Shown: piece after piece, positions 27,641-39,820 of the stretch
How positions within the stretch are numbered: the first letter of the stretch is position 1
Layout: each line of letters opens with the position of its first letter
DNA from: Desmodus rotundus
Lineage: Eukaryota; Chordata; Mammalia; Chiroptera; Phyllostomidae
NCBI RefSeq assembly: GCF_022682495.2
Contig: NC_071392.1
Coordinates: 70,826,097-70,890,096, forward strand
Reading direction: 5' to 3'
Length of the DNA stretch: 64,000 nucleotides
The notes under the pieces: generated by a model
Database searches by the model: none
Told to the model about the DNA's origin: nothing
The model's input: the letters and a program-made list of their open reading frames with translations, nothing else
Position numbers and translations under genes: made by a program

Positions 27641-28353
27641 TTAAGCTTGAGGATACAAATTTTAGCTCAACAAAACGACATGTAATTGTAAACCTTGGAC
27701 CTTTGGGGTCCTGCTGATCATTGAAATGACACACATTAAATCTGTGAGTGACGAGGGTGTAATGTAGAATAAAGCAAAGGATCAGGTGAAATGAGACTTT
27801 AATAAATGTATTCATATAATACATTCACTTATCTCTGTTTTGTGGTTATAAATAGGAATGCTTATACGAACACTATGCAAGTCCAGAAATTACCAAATTC
27901 TTCTTGAAATTTGGAAGTTATTAAAGAAAATAAAGAAACAATTGGTAGGGCCTCTCAAGACTTCTAACATAATCAAAAGGACATAAGCAACAAGCTGAGT
28001 AACTCACCTTTGGGCAATGGGAGTCTCCTGCCATTGAGAGTGTTAGGTTGAAGTCAGTACAAGTGGAGTTAGAAGATCTCCAATCACTGCCTATAAATAC
28101 TATTTACTGAAATACCAGATCTGCTGGCAGACTGGTACTGCTGATTTGGGGAGGTACTGATGAGTTTTATTCTTGTTGAGTCTCCATTATTATCCTGACC
28201 CTTGCCAGGATTAACAGTTGCCAACATTGAAGAAGGCAAACTATGGCTATGAATGGTGGCTCTGGGATAATGTTAGAGATTTCCACTTAACAGTAGATAA
28301 TAATAAAGTCCAAAACTCCTTTACACAGACCTTCAAATAAAAAATACTCAACA

Positions 28354-30262
28354 AGTGGACTTCCAGCAAAGATGGAGGCATAGGTAGACATACTCTGCCT
28401 CCTTGCTCAACCAAAAGGAGGACAACAAATTTAAAAACAAAAAATAACCAGAATTGATAGAAAATAGAACTGTATGTAAGTCTGACAACCAAGGAGTTAA
28501 AGAAGAAACATTCATCCAGACCAGCAGGAGGGGCACAGACCAGCAGCCAGGTGGAGAGGACTTGCGGCAAGGCTATGGCTGGCGGACAAGCTGGTCCCAC
28601 AGTTTTATGCAGAAAAACTGGGAGGAACAACTGGGGAGTGAGACAGACCACACAACCCAGGGTTCCAGTGAGGGGAAATAAAGACTCAGAACCTCTGACT
28701 GAAAAAACTGTGGGTGTTGAAGCAGCAGGAGAAATTCCCAGCCTCACAGGAGAGTTTGTTGGAGAGACCCACAGGGTCATAGAACATACACAAAACCACT
28801 CACATGAGAATCAGCACCAAAAGGGCCCAATTTGCTTGTGTGTAGCAGAGGAAGTGACTGAGAGCCAGCTGAGAGCTGAGCAAGCAGCATTGTTCCCTCT
28901 TGGACCCCTCCCCTACATACAGTGCCACAACGCAGAGATGTGGGTTGCCCCACCCTGGTGAATGCCTAAGGCTCCACCTCTTACTATGTAACAGGCATGC
29001 CGAAACAAAAATAATATGGCCCAAATGAAAGAACAGATCAAGACTCCAGAAAAAATACAACTAAGTGGTGAAGAGATAGCCAAACTATCAGATGCACAGT
29101 TCAAAACACTGGTAATCAGGATGCTCAAAGAAATGGTTGAGTATGGTCACAAAATAGAGGAAAAAGTGAAGGCTATGAAAAGTGAAATAAAGGAAAGTGT
29201 ACAGGGAACCAACAGGGACGGGAAAGAAACCGGGATTCAAATCAATGGTTTGGAGCACATGGAAGAAATAAACATTCAACTAGAACAGAATGAAGAAACA
29301 AGAATTCAAAAAAATGAGGATAGGCTTAGGAACCTCTGGTTCAACTTTAAATATTCCAACATCTGAATCATAGGAGTGCCAGAAGGAGAAGAGGAAGAGC
29401 AAGAAATTGAAAACTTACTTGAACAAATAATGAAGGAAAATTTCCCTAATATGGCAAAGGAAATAGACTTCCAGGAAGTCCAGGAAGCTCAGAGAACCTA
29501 AAAAGTTGAACCCAAGGAGGCACACACTAAGGGATATCATAATTACATTATCTGAGATTAAAGAGGAGGAAAGAATCTTGAAAGCAGCAAGAGAAAAGGA
29601 GACAGTTACCTACAAAGGATTTTGCCTAAGACTATCAGCTGATTTCTAAAAAGAAACCTTGCAGGAAAGAAGGGGCTGGAAAGAAGTATTCAAAGTCATG
29701 AAAGGCAAGGACCTATATCCAATAAGATTACTGTATCCAGAAAAGCTATCATTTAGAATGGAAAGGCAGATAAAGTGCTTCCCAGATAAGGTCAAGTTAA
29801 AGAAGTTCATCATCACCAAGCCCTTATTATATGAAATGTTAAAGGGACTTATCTAAGAAAAAAGAGAAAATCAAAACTATAAACACTAAAATGACAACAA
29901 ACTCACAACTATCAACAACTGAACCTAAAGGAGCAAAAACGAAAATGAAAACGAACTAAGCAAATAATTAGAACAGGAACAGATTCACAGAAATAGAGAT
30001 CACATGAAGGGTTATCAGTGGGGAGGGGGAGAATGGGGGAAAAGGTAAAGGGGATAAGAAGCATAAATGGTAGGTACAAAATAGACAGGGGAAGGTTGAG
30101 AACAGTATGGAAAATAGAGAAGCCAAAGAACTTAGGTGTACGACCCATGGACATGAGTTAAGATGGGGGAATGATGGTGGGAGGGGAGGTACAAGGCAGA
30201 GGGGAATAAAGGAGAGAAGAAAAATAGGACAACTGTAATAGCATAATCAATAAAATATATTT
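28354..30262 (+). mobile_element. Half-L1 (HAL1-type, ORF1-only LINE), full-length, sense
   Basis: The element runs from a 5' leader ('acttccagcaaagatggagg') through a roughly 650-bp 5' UTR to an ORF1 starting at 29016 and ending near 29855. It then passes directly to a purine-rich 3' UTR ending in 'gtaatagcataatcaataaa' and an A-rich tail. No ORF2, endonuclease or reverse transcriptase sequence is present between ORF1 and the tail. Diverged flanking repeats (AAAATACTCAACA at 28341-28353 and AAAAGTATTCAACA near 30263-30276) look like a target-site duplication, which supports insertion as a complete short element rather than later deletion. It sits between ASB15 and LMOD2, in the same orientation. 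Confidence 0.82.
29016..29856 (+). pseudogene. Broken LINE ORF1 (RNA-binding chaperone-like protein)
   Basis: The frame opens with MAQMKEQIKTPEKIQLSG and a long coiled-coil region rich in E, K, I and L up to about 29360. It meets a TGA at 29364-29366 just before an IIGVPEGEE motif, which continues in the same frame. A second in-frame stop follows near 29500, and a frameshift precedes the carboxy-terminal domain (about 29659-29856, motif LLYPEKLSF). In L1, ORF1 binds RNA and forms trimers. This copy cannot make an intact product. Confidence 0.85.
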
Positions 30263-30322
30263 AAAAAGTATTCAACATCTATATGCATCTACTATGTGCC
30301 AGACATAATACTTGTGGCTGTT

Positions 30323-30353
30323 CAGAGAGAGAGAGAGAGAATGAGAGAGAGAA
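30323..30353. repeat. (GA)n microsatellite
   Basis: GAGA repeats with one AT interruption, following the half-L1 by about 60 bp. Confidence 0.9.
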
Positions 30354-30479
30354 GACAGGGGGAGGAGGGGTCAAGATACCAAAGCATTCTATTTGATATA
30401 GTATAAAAACCAGCTGAACTATTCTGCCTGTCTCCATCTATTCCCCACCCCTACACCAAATACCTGGTTTTGGTTTTGG

Positions 30480-30805
30480 TTTTCATACTCCTGTGGTTTG
30501 CCCAGAGGCCTCTCTCTGCCTAGAAAGCTCTTTAACAACTTCTGTGCCTTCTTCGAATCCTCCCACTTGGCCACCCTGCTTCTGCATCTGCAGTCCACCT
30601 CTCCCCTCCTGCTGGCACCTTGCTGGGGCCGACACTGCACTCTGTTGCTGTCAGCTGTCTGCCTTTATCCCCAGAGTATGAACTCCTGAGGGCAGGGGCC
30701 AGATCAATTTCTATATTTCTGCATGTAATCCTAGCTTCCAGCACATACCTGTCCACACAGCGGGTACTTGGCAAATGTGTGCTGAATAAACAAATAATAG
30801 CATTT
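30480..30805 (+). mobile_element. L2-type LINE 3' end remnant
   Basis: Ends with 'cttggcaaatgtgtgctgaa' after 'gtatgaactcctgagggcag', typical L2 terminal wording. From 30806 to 31750 AT-rich sequence with nothing recognised. Confidence 0.7.
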
Positions 30806-31754
30806 TTTTGAGGAAATCAAAGAAAGTAAAGATTGAAAGAGGAAACTGTGTTTTCACTAAAAAGGACATTTGCCAGTATACTGGGAAATAGTGTGTTTTG
30901 ATTATCAATCAAGGACCATTAAAATGATTCTCCCCACAATAGAGATTTTTTTTTAAACAAAAGATGCTTACCTTGAAAAGGATCTAAAAGCAATTCTACT
31001 AAAAAGTGAAGTGTGTTCAAATAAAAATCCCAAAACAGAAAATGCTGATGCTAGCAATATGATTTGATTTTTTCCCTTCACTATAGACAAGGCTGCACAG
31101 AAATTTAAATTACTCACCATACTTAGTCTAGTCTGGGTCAGGTGGTGGTGTTTGGTTACTCAGAAGAATTATATTCAATGAACTTAAACTTTTTAGAGAA
31201 TATTTAATGGGAGCTCCACTAAACTAAGATCACCCATCAACTGTGATTATTATAATCAGAGTGTTTTGTAACGCATATACTAGGATATCTAAATGACTGT
31301 TATTTTAAGGTAGTGTCTTTGAGAGGCCATTTTTTTCAATATACTGCCACAGACAATCACTTCAATATTTCCTCTTCTGGAGTCATTTTCACAGTCATTC
31401 AGGGACCACACAATATTTGTAAGAAGAAACTCACATGAGACTATATTTATTCTATGTTGTTCCAATGAGAAAACTAAAATATATGGGCTGGTTTTTCAAG
31501 AGATCAATTTCAGTACAATAGAAATAAGAATTTTGTAATGATTTGAGCCATTCAACAATGGGATGAATTTTTGGCAATGTAAAATTTTCACTGACAGTGT
31601 TCAGGCAAACACTGGGTGACCACTTAACTGAAGTGATAAAGAGGATTCATATATTTGAAAGGGCCTTTGAAATCTGATAATCTGTGATTCCAAGAATACC
31701 TGAGTAATTATTTTATAATCACATTAAATGTGTGGTAGTATAATCCGCACACAC

Positions 31755-32065
31755 CAAGCCCTTACTTTTCTAGGTATATGCTCAAATGTTACCTTATTAC
31801 AGTGATCTTCCCTGCGTGAAGCATTATTCCCACATTCCCCTTTCCTCCCTCTTACCCTACCCTCTTTCTCTCCATGGAGCTCCTGTCTGATATATCTGTA
31901 TTTACTTGGTCATTTATATACTCCTATTGTCTGTCTCCCTCAACTATTGATAGAATATAAACTCCATGAAGGAAGGGACTTTGTTGGTTTTCTTCACTGC
32001 TTTAACCCCAGCACTTTAAATAGAATCTGACATGTAGTGTATTTAATAAATTGTTGAATAAAAAT
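31755..32065 (+). mobile_element. L2-type LINE 3' end remnant
   Basis: 'gaatataaactccatgaagg', then 'actgctttaaccccagcac', ending 'taaattgttgaataaaaat'. These are clear L2 3' features. From 32066 to 32480 nothing is recognised. Confidence 0.75.
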
Positions 32066-32489
32066 ACTATTAAGGTGTTACCGAAAAATTAAAAACAGGA
32101 AAGAAAGGAGACTAAAACACAATTCCACTATTTTTGTACATAATTACATACCCCCAAATTGTTGAAGAAGTGCTATCATTTTCATGTATTTTCTTTTCGT
32201 CCTTTTTCTCTAAAACCACTTAGGTTTTCATATAGTTGTAATTATCATCCATTGTTTTACCTAGAATGTCATTATACAGCTGAATAACTCATCTTATTCA
32301 CCAGACATGGCTATATTGATTGGATGTCATTTCCAAAAATCAAACCATTTTCACATAAAAAAAGATGTGTTACCACAGAGGCTACATAAAAGTATATGCT
32401 CAGGCCATAAAAATATCCAATGAACTCATCTAATTTCATAATCATCTCTCTCATTAGTAGCATTGAAAAGAGTCATAGTTATTTTTGGA

Positions 32490-33595
32490 GTCAATATACC
32501 ATAATGAGTTAAGATAGTGATAGTTATCCAAAACATTTTGCAAAAGGAAAATGTTGGAGGACTTATTTTTATAATTTCAATATGTATTACAGAGCTATAG
32601 TAATTCAAACTATGTGGTATTGGCTTCAGAAAATAGACACAGATCCGTAGAACAGATCTGAAAGTCCAGAAAGAAAGCCTTACATTGACGGACAATTAGT
32701 TTTCTGCAAAGGCACCAATGCAATTTAATAGGGAAAAGCATAGTCTTTTTAAAGAGTGCTAAGACAATTGGATATTTGCATGCAAAAAGATGAACGTAGA
32801 CTCTTACTTTACAAATATACAAATATTAAGTCAAAATGGGTAACAAACCTAACTATAAAAAACTAAAACTCTAAAACTCTTAGAAAATCATAGGTGTAGT
32901 TCTCTCTGACCTTGATCTAGGAAAGAATTTCTTACAGAAGCTCAAGAAGCAGGAGAAAAAAATTGATAAATTGGATTTCATCATAATTAAAAACATTTGC
33001 TCTTCAAAAGACACCAACAGACAGACCACAGAATGGGAGAAAATATATGCAAATCATATATCTCATACAGTCCAGAATATATGAAAAATATGTGTCCCAA
33101 TTAGAGGCAACCTATTTTTAAAATGAGCATAAGATTTGAATAACTATTTTACTAAAGTAGATATAAGATAGCCAATAAACACATGAGATGATCCTCAACA
33201 CCATTAATTACTAGGGGAATGAAAATTAAGACTGCTATGAGATGTCATTTCATACCCATGAAAATGGCTATAATCAGAAAAGAGAAGTGACAGCAAATTA
33301 GGACGTGAGGAAACTAGAACTCTCTTCATTGCTGAGGGGAATGTAAATTGGTGCAGTCATTTCGGAAAATAGTATGTCAGTTTCTGGAAAAGGTAAATGT
33401 AAATTCACCATACAACTCGGCAATTCCACTACCACATAGCTGTCTACCCAGGAGAAATGAAAACACACGGCCACACAAAGACTTGCATGAAAATGTTCAT
33501 AGAGCATTATTTATAATAATCCAAACCTGGAAACAACCCAAGTATTTTTATTCATTCACCAGCTGCTGAACTTATGAACAAAATATCGTATGTTA
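32490..33595 (+). mobile_element. L1 (old) ORF2 end and 3' UTR, sense
   Basis: The phrases 'acagagctatagtaattcaa', 'cttcaaaagacaccaacaga' and 'ggaatgtaaattggtgcagt' are hallmarks of the last part of mammalian L1 ORF2 and its 3' region. The frames are closed by many stops. Confidence 0.85.
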
Positions 33596-33769
33596 TACGT
33601 GTATTGATCAGTGCCTATTTTAACACATTTACATTTTAACAGATTTTTATCTATGTGCTAAAATAACACCTTTACACTTTTATAGACTATATATTTCATC
33701 ACATTCATAAGAATATGAGCAAATACATGATTTTGAATTAGCTTCTCTTCAGCTGTCAGCTCAGACACA

Positions 33770-33965
33770 AATATGAGTTCAAAGTCCAGCCTCACCACAT
33801 CCTAGCTCCTGGGCCGGTTACTGCACCTCTCTGAGTCCATATTAGTAAAACACAGATAATAATATGTACCTTACAGAACTGTAGGATTAAATGAGATATT
33901 TAAGCATATAAGCATATAAAATGCTTAACACTAGGCTGGCACAGTGTCAATTCTTAATAAACCAT
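33770..33965 (+). mobile_element. MIR SINE remnant
   Basis: 'tcctgggccggttactgcac', then 'accttacagaactgtaggat', then 'aatgcttaacactaggctgg', in MIR order. Confidence 0.75.
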
Positions 33966-34074
33966 ACCCAGAATTATTGTTTGTCCTTTTGGAGTTTTAT
34001 TTGCAAGTCTCATTGTTTACTAACAGCCATGGGTGAGAAGGAAGCCGTTTTGTGCCGTGGAGAAAGCCACTTCT

Positions 34075-34255
34075 GGAGTTCTGGCTCTGGACTGCAAATT
34101 TTTCACTTAATCTCTCGCAGCCTTGTTTGCCAAAATCTGTAAAGACAAACAAGTCCTGTAAAATCCTGTGCGATGTGAGGCATCTCACAGGACTTACTAT
34201 GATTAGGAAAGTTGTATTCAAGTGCTTTGTAAACTATAAAATACAAAAAAAAAAA
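34075..34255 (+). mobile_element. MIR-like remnant with internal hairpin
   Basis: Starts 'ggagttctggctctggactg' and ends 'tcaagtgctttgtaaactat', loosely following MIR. It contains an 11-bp stem with one mismatch at 34164-34192. From 34260 to 34700 no other repeat is recognised. Confidence 0.5.
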
Positions 34256-34702
34256 ATCTGAAGGGCTCTGTTATTATACCTATCTGTTCCCGTGCATGCC
34301 ACCCACAATGTGTTTTTAGGAGAACATATGGAATAACTACTCAGAGAGTGATGATGCATAGTCATTTCTCAATCTCTAAGATTATAATAAATCTTTTCAT
34401 GGCCCCAGTGGTGGGAGCAAGTCATTTTCAAAATAAATTGTTACTCCCCCCCCACCGCCGTTGTTTGAATATAAAGTAAAAACTGTGTTGCTCCCTATCT
34501 GAAACACTCTCTGCCTGTCCTCACAAGCTATCGGACTCAGCTAAATCTGTCCCTGGCCAGTGTGTGAATAATCCCCACTGGTTGAGACCTCCATCCACCA
34601 CCGATGTGACATTCTTTGTGTTCAAATGTCTAGCTGACGTCTGATGCTTAAAACAGCCCATGCTTTCACCTCTCACTGCATTGTCACAGCCCTGTATCAC
34701 CA

Positions 34703-34835
34703 CTCTTAAAAGGCTATCACAGCCACTCCGAGCACCAGTTGCTGACCAGTCTGCCACCTCGCCTCCCTGCCTGCCTCTGGCTGCCTTGAATGCCTGGTTC
34801 TTCAAGCTCCTTGTGTGTCTGACAAAGCAGGGGCC
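34703..34835 (+). promoter_or_regulatory. LMOD2: Putative LMOD2 core promoter and 5' UTR
   Basis: A TATA-like 'cttaaaagg' lies near 34705, about 130 bp before the LMOD2 start codon, a spacing that would allow a short 5' UTR. This is inference from position only. No convincing MEF2 or SRF site was identified, and the true start site could differ. Confidence 0.25.
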
Positions 34836-35108
34836 ATGTCTACCTTCGGCTACAGGAGAGGACTTAGCAAATATGAATCCATCGATGAGGACGAACTCCT
34901 TGCTTCCCTATCAGCTGAGGAGCTGAAGGAGCTAGAGAGGGAGTTGGAAGACATTGAACCTGATCGCAGCCTTCCTGTGGGGCTAAGACAAAAGAGTCTG
35001 ACCGAGAAAACCCCCACGGGGACATTCAGCAGAGAGGCACTGATGGCCTATTGGGAGAAGGAGTCCCAAAAACTCCTGGAGAAGGAGAGGCTGGGGGAGT
35101 GTGGAAAG
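34836..35108 (+). CDS. LMOD2: LMOD2 coding exon 1 (tropomyosin- and actin-binding amino terminus)
   Basis: Encodes residues 1-91 of leiomodin-2, from MSTFGYRRGLSKYESIDEDE. The chosen ATG at 34836 has a good Kozak context (gccATGt). An in-frame ATG 21 bases upstream would add seven residues not present in leiomodins. The segment ELLASLSAEELKELERELED is the amphipathic tropomyosin-binding helix shared with tropomodulins. Residues further on (SREALMAYWEKESQKLLEKE) correspond to the first actin-binding region. The donor 'gtaggc' follows a complete lysine codon (phase 0). Leiomodin-2 nucleates and elongates actin thin filaments at their pointed ends in heart and skeletal muscle. Confidence 0.97.
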
Positions 35109-37300
35109 GTAGGCTTTTGGGACTTTTCCTTGGCTGCTCCCAGCTCCCACCACCCCACCCCAAACCTAGGAAACTGTTTTCTCTAACTTTGCAGTCCTCA
35201 GCACTTTTCTTGTAACCTGCTACTGAAAAATGTCTCAGGTTGAAATAGCCCTGTAATATCTATGGTCACCCCGTGGATCATAATATTCCAGATGATTGGC
35301 GAGGGTTCTGTAACCGCTAAAGGTGGAATCTTCAAGGGGAAAATAATTCACAAGCAAAGCATAGGTTTGGATATTTTGCCAAATGTGAGTTTAATTTGAA
35401 TTATAAGTTGGGGAATGTGGCATAGTATCTGTTTCTGAGAATATATATATAAGTACATGTATTTTCTTTTATAAAGAAAAAGGTGGGCGCTCTGGGTGCT
35501 GTGACCGTGATAGTGGCTACGGTAAAAAGACTTCTTTCTTCCCAACACCAAGAAGTGTGGGGTGCTAGGAAAGTACATGGGACTGAGAGCCAGGGGACCT
35601 TATTTCTAGTCCCTTCTCTGCCCCTAAGTTGTTAGACCTTGAAAAGATAGTCACTTCTGCAGGGTTTTCTTTCCCATCTGTCCACTGAGGGAGGGGGAGC
35701 CAGTGGTTTTCGTGTGTGCATCAGTCAAAACCCTTTTGAGATTTTGGTAAGTTATGGATGCTTTCCTTAAGAAAACGCACGCGTGCTTGTACCTACATAC
35801 ACAAACTTTACGTGGGGCTGCAAAATGGCGACACGCATCCGGAGCCCGCCCGAGGGCCTGTGTTAAGCACACCTGAGCCGGTGGCCTCTAGGATTTCTCT
35901 CTCCGTTACGGTACTGATTCTGAGGCCAGGAAATGCAATACTTATATTAGAGCACAGGTCTACTAAGCTTGTGTCCTCTGCCCAGTAAACAGTTTTTTTA
36001 AAATTTGCCAAATGAATCATTAACAGAAGGAGTTCAAAAGACTATGCTCTGGGAAAATAGCAATGACAATAGCATGTTAATATAATCAATTTCTGAATTT
36101 CTGGAAGAACAGAGATCAGGAGCAACAGATTAAAACCTCTGTGCTCCATGGGAATCATCTAAAACCCAAATGGCCTGCAGCCAACGGTAAGGCTTCCACG
36201 GCACTAATCTAGGCGCTGTTAGATGATCTTGATGATGGGATGTGGGCCACATTTGCAGCAAGATGTGTGTGAGCTTTGTCCATGTCAATCACCCAGGAAG
36301 GGTCACTGGGGTCAGGCCAGGGTCTGCCAAGGCCACGGTGGCCGCCTGCGTGGAAGGGCTGGAGGGGAAGGTGATAAGGAAGGACACACACAACAGGTGG
36401 GGATTAAGGTCAGTTCCCCCACAGCCATGACTTTTAGAGGCCTCCCCCCCCCCGCCCCGTAGTGAGAATGCGTGTCAAAATACATAAAATAAGACACTTT
36501 TAATACAGTTACTAGATAATTTCCTTAATAAAAAGATTAAAATTGACTCAGAAGACTGAGGACAGACAGCTGTCGTAGCAATAACCGAACAAAAGCATTT
36601 TAATGTCATAATGTCTTGAGATTGGTAGGAAACAAGGGCACAGCCTGTTGTAGCTGTTAAGGGAACCCACCCAATCCTGCCAAAGGCCTGGCTGAACTCT
36701 GCCCATGGCTTATCAACTCAATTAGAGAGGCTGCCATGTTGATGAACTTTGATTCCTTTCTCGGCTAATTTTTCTCCCACTGCCATTTCCCAGCTGGCCA
36801 GCTGTCTCTGCAGCCACAAGGAGTGCTGAGCAGGAGCTTGCTTGCTGGTGGAGGGTGTAAATCCATTCCCACCACAGGAAATGGCTCAAAGCAGCTGATG
36901 GGTGGGTGGCTGGGGGACGGCAGTGGCAGTGTTAGCAAGGAGTAGCACAGTACAGATGGTGAGAAGGAGAGGGGGTCTTTGTTATTAGGCTACTGGCTCT
37001 GGAAAAGCTTATGAAAATCATGTTCAACTCCTGTTGAATGACAGCCTCTGCCCCCTGGATTCACAAAAAGTTATGCTACACTAAGTAACCTCAGGGGGTC
37101 TTGGCGACCAAGGCTCTTGCTTCCCTGGCTTGAGTATCTGCTGGCTCTCAGGCATAGGTGCCAATGAGTTCACTCACATTATATCACTGAACTCTCATCT
37201 TCTGCGCATGAGAACTCACACTAAGAGAGGTTTAAAAATGCATTTGAGATCAATTTAAAAGTAACCTGAAATTCAAACCAAGCTCTGTTGGCACAAAGAC
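35109..37300 (+). other. LMOD2 intron 1, left part
   Basis: No gene is seen. Short MIR-like fragments may be present (near 35590-35660), with a C-rich run near 36447. The rest looks unique. Confidence 0.5.
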
Positions 37301-37309
37301 CACAATTCT

Positions 37310-37475
37310 CAGAATGTGGGAGCCTGACCAGCAGCATCGTCTGGGAACTTCTCAGAACTGCTAATTCTGCGCTCCCTCAGCCCTGCTGCATTAGGGACCC
37401 TGGGAGCGGGCCCCACATTCTGTGGTCTCACAGCCCTGCGTGTGATTATGACCACACTACAGTTTGAGACCCACT
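37310..37475 (+). mobile_element. MER5A-like nonautonomous hAT transposon
   Basis: 'gcctgaccagcagcatcgtc', then 'ctgggaacttctcagaactg', ending 'ctacagtttgagacccac', matches the order of MER5A. It is old and noncoding. Confidence 0.7.
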
Positions 37476-37892
37476 CAACAACACCGGAGTTTCTCTGACA
37501 CCCTTCCACCTCCCGCAGAGGTGGCTTGTCTAAAGTCAATCAGCTCTTTATGGGTAGATCCAGAACAGAACTGGGGACCAAGCCTTTTGCCTCCCTGTTT
37601 GTGTCATGATGCCAGGGAAGTGCCCGAGAGAAAGCATCGGCCACCACTCTCCTATTGTGTTATTAATTCTCTAAGCATCGCACACATCCCTGCCTCTCCA
37701 TACCCCCACCTTCCCACCCCCTTCTCACCAGGGTCAGGGGTAACTCAAGAGCAGCGGCACATAGGAGACTGGGAATAATTTAGAAAGTAGGCAAAGATTG
37801 TTTTTTGCATCCTCCTACCTCCCCTCTCTAGACACCTTTCTCCCTTTTTGGAGGCTATAACTGTTCTTCTTCTTCCAGATGTTCCCCCACTG

Positions 37893-38006
37893 AGGGTGAC
37901 CAACCATCACAGGTTGTCCAGGACTATCTAGATTTTAAAACTAAATATCCTGCTTTCTCAAATAAATAGTTTTCAATCCCAGGCAAACTGGACAGTTGGT
38001 CACCCT
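37893..38006. mobile_element. Small DNA transposon with perfect 12-bp terminal inverted repeats
   Basis: AGGGTGACCAAC at 37893-37904 and GTTGGTCACCCT at 37995-38006 are exact inverted copies enclosing 90 bases without coding potential. This is typical of a nonautonomous (MER-type, hAT-like) element. A target-site duplication is not obvious. Confidence 0.65.
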
Positions 38007-38337
38007 ACCCCTACCCTGACCCATCAGTATTTCTCTCCTAGGCCCAGTCCTGACTCGGGGGCCATTAGCCAATATCATTTTACATCCATTCAGGAAACAA
38101 ATATTTATTTCCCCCTGCTATCTGCTGAGCACTGTCTTTACCCTGCTAACAGTCTTTTGGGAAAACAACAAACTCATTACAATTGACACTATTTAAGGGA
38201 AGTACAATTCCATGGGAATGAATCCCAAGGATGATTTCAGGGGATGTCAAGGAAGGGTTTCTAGAATAAAGTATGTTTTTTTTGGAAAACCTTTCTTGCA
38301 GATAAAGCCTAAAGTTCTTTAAAAACATACATGGATA

Positions 38338-38552
38338 GCCCTAGCTGGGTGGTGCAGTTGGTTGGGGCATCATTCCATATGCCAAAAGGTTGTGGGTTCG
38401 ATCCCCAGTTGGGTTCGATACCTAGCTTGTGGATTCTACAGCCGGTTGGGCATGTGTAAGGGAGGAAACCAACTGCTGTTTCTCTGTCACATCCATGTTT
38501 TTTTTTCTCTCTCTCTTTCTTTCTTCCCCCTACCTCTCTCTCAAAAACCAAA
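38338..38552 (+). mobile_element. VES-type SINE (bat tRNA-derived)
   Basis: Begins 'gccctagctgggtggtgcag' with a tRNA-like B box 'ggttcgatcccc' near 38395, and ends in a CT-rich tail with 'tctctctcaaaaacc'. Diverged. 'tggata' flanks both ends as a weak candidate duplication. It lies in LMOD2 intron 1. Confidence 0.85.
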
Positions 38553-38635
38553 GTGGATAAAATTTAAGGGTGGCACCAAGGGCTAAATATACCTTGAATT
38601 TTGAGACAGGCCTTCCTGCAAATATGGAAACAGCT

Positions 38636-38663
<28 letters not shown>
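38636..38663. repeat. (CA)n microsatellite
   Basis: About 14 uninterrupted CA units. Confidence 0.95.
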
Positions 38664-38666
<3 letters not shown>

Positions 38667-39609
38667 TTTATCTTCTCCTGATCTTGAAAAAGGGAGTAAA
38701 TTAAGACTGGACAAGCCATCCCTGGTGTGGCTGACCCCTTGCCCAGGCCATCACTTGGTGCCTGCCACTCCAAACAAGTGGATAACTGGAGGCTATTTTG
38801 TGATAGCAACTGGGCAAACAAACCTGGAGACAAGCACGGTGTTATCCAAGGCTCATTCCACATGCCTCAGGCAGCCGGGGCCCTCAGGGTAAAAAAATAA
38901 ATAAATAAAAAGTTGCCAATGTAGAGGGAAGAATCAAGGCTTGGGGTACAGGGGAGGGACATGAGAAAATTTAGCTCGGTCAGCAATTTCCAATTTCTTC
39001 TTCTTCTTTTTTTAACCAGAAAGGGTAGCAAGAAAAACAGAGAAGGCGTCCACTGGACTTCTTAGTACAGAGTCTTATAAACAAGAAAGACAAAGATAGA
39101 ATGAATTTGTGTTTGCTTGAAAGTCGTTCATAATTGATACATGGTAAATAATTTAAGACCATCAGGCTGAGGCAAAGGCTCGCTTCAAGATTTTCTACTG
39201 CTCTCTGCTGTTCCTCATTACAGGTAGAGGTGAGCAAGAGCCAAGGGTGATTACCTTTCCTACTGTCTTCTGTAGTCCGTCTCAGTTAACCCTGCACTAG
39301 CATGAGATTTCAAGTTGATTTGCTAAAAAGGGTGACCCAAATGTTTTTCTCCTGCTGCCCTGATGGCAGCCCTGCCCGCTGGGCCTCCTCTCCCAGATCA
39401 GGACAGGGACAGCAGCAGCGCACAGCTGGTGTGGGGTCTCCCAGAACGTGTGCCAGGCTCTACCTTAGAGGAAGACAGAAGTTGGAGAAGCAGATGACAC
39501 CCCTGCCTCTGTCTATACTGACACAGGCAGGGCGGAGACCACCTGGCTCCTGCCACATCTGCTGTAACAGACGTTTGGGGAAAAGTTTTGAACATTAAGA
39601 AAGGGAACC

Positions 39610-39820
39610 ACCCTGGCTGGTGTGACTCAGTGGACTGAGCACTGGCCTGTGAACCAAAGGGTTGCAGGTTGGATTCCCAGTCAGGGCACATGCCTGGGTT
39701 GTAGGCCAGGTCCCCTGTTGGGAAGACTGATCGATGTATCTCTCACACATTGATGTTTCTCTCCCTCTCTTTCTCCCTTCCTCCCCCTCCAATAGTAAAT
39801 TAAAAAAGAGAGAGAGAGAA
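39610..39820 (+). mobile_element. VES-type SINE (bat tRNA-derived)
   Basis: 'ccctggctggtgtgactcag' (A box region), B box 'ggttggattcccagtc', 'gggcacatgcctgggttgta', and the tail 'gatgtttctctccctctct' are all present in order. It lies in LMOD2 intron 1 in sense. Confidence 0.95.

Noticed and set aside
28247..28780. 177-codon minus-strand open frame
   Set aside because: It lies antisense to the 5' leader of the half-L1 element and shows no recognisable protein domain.
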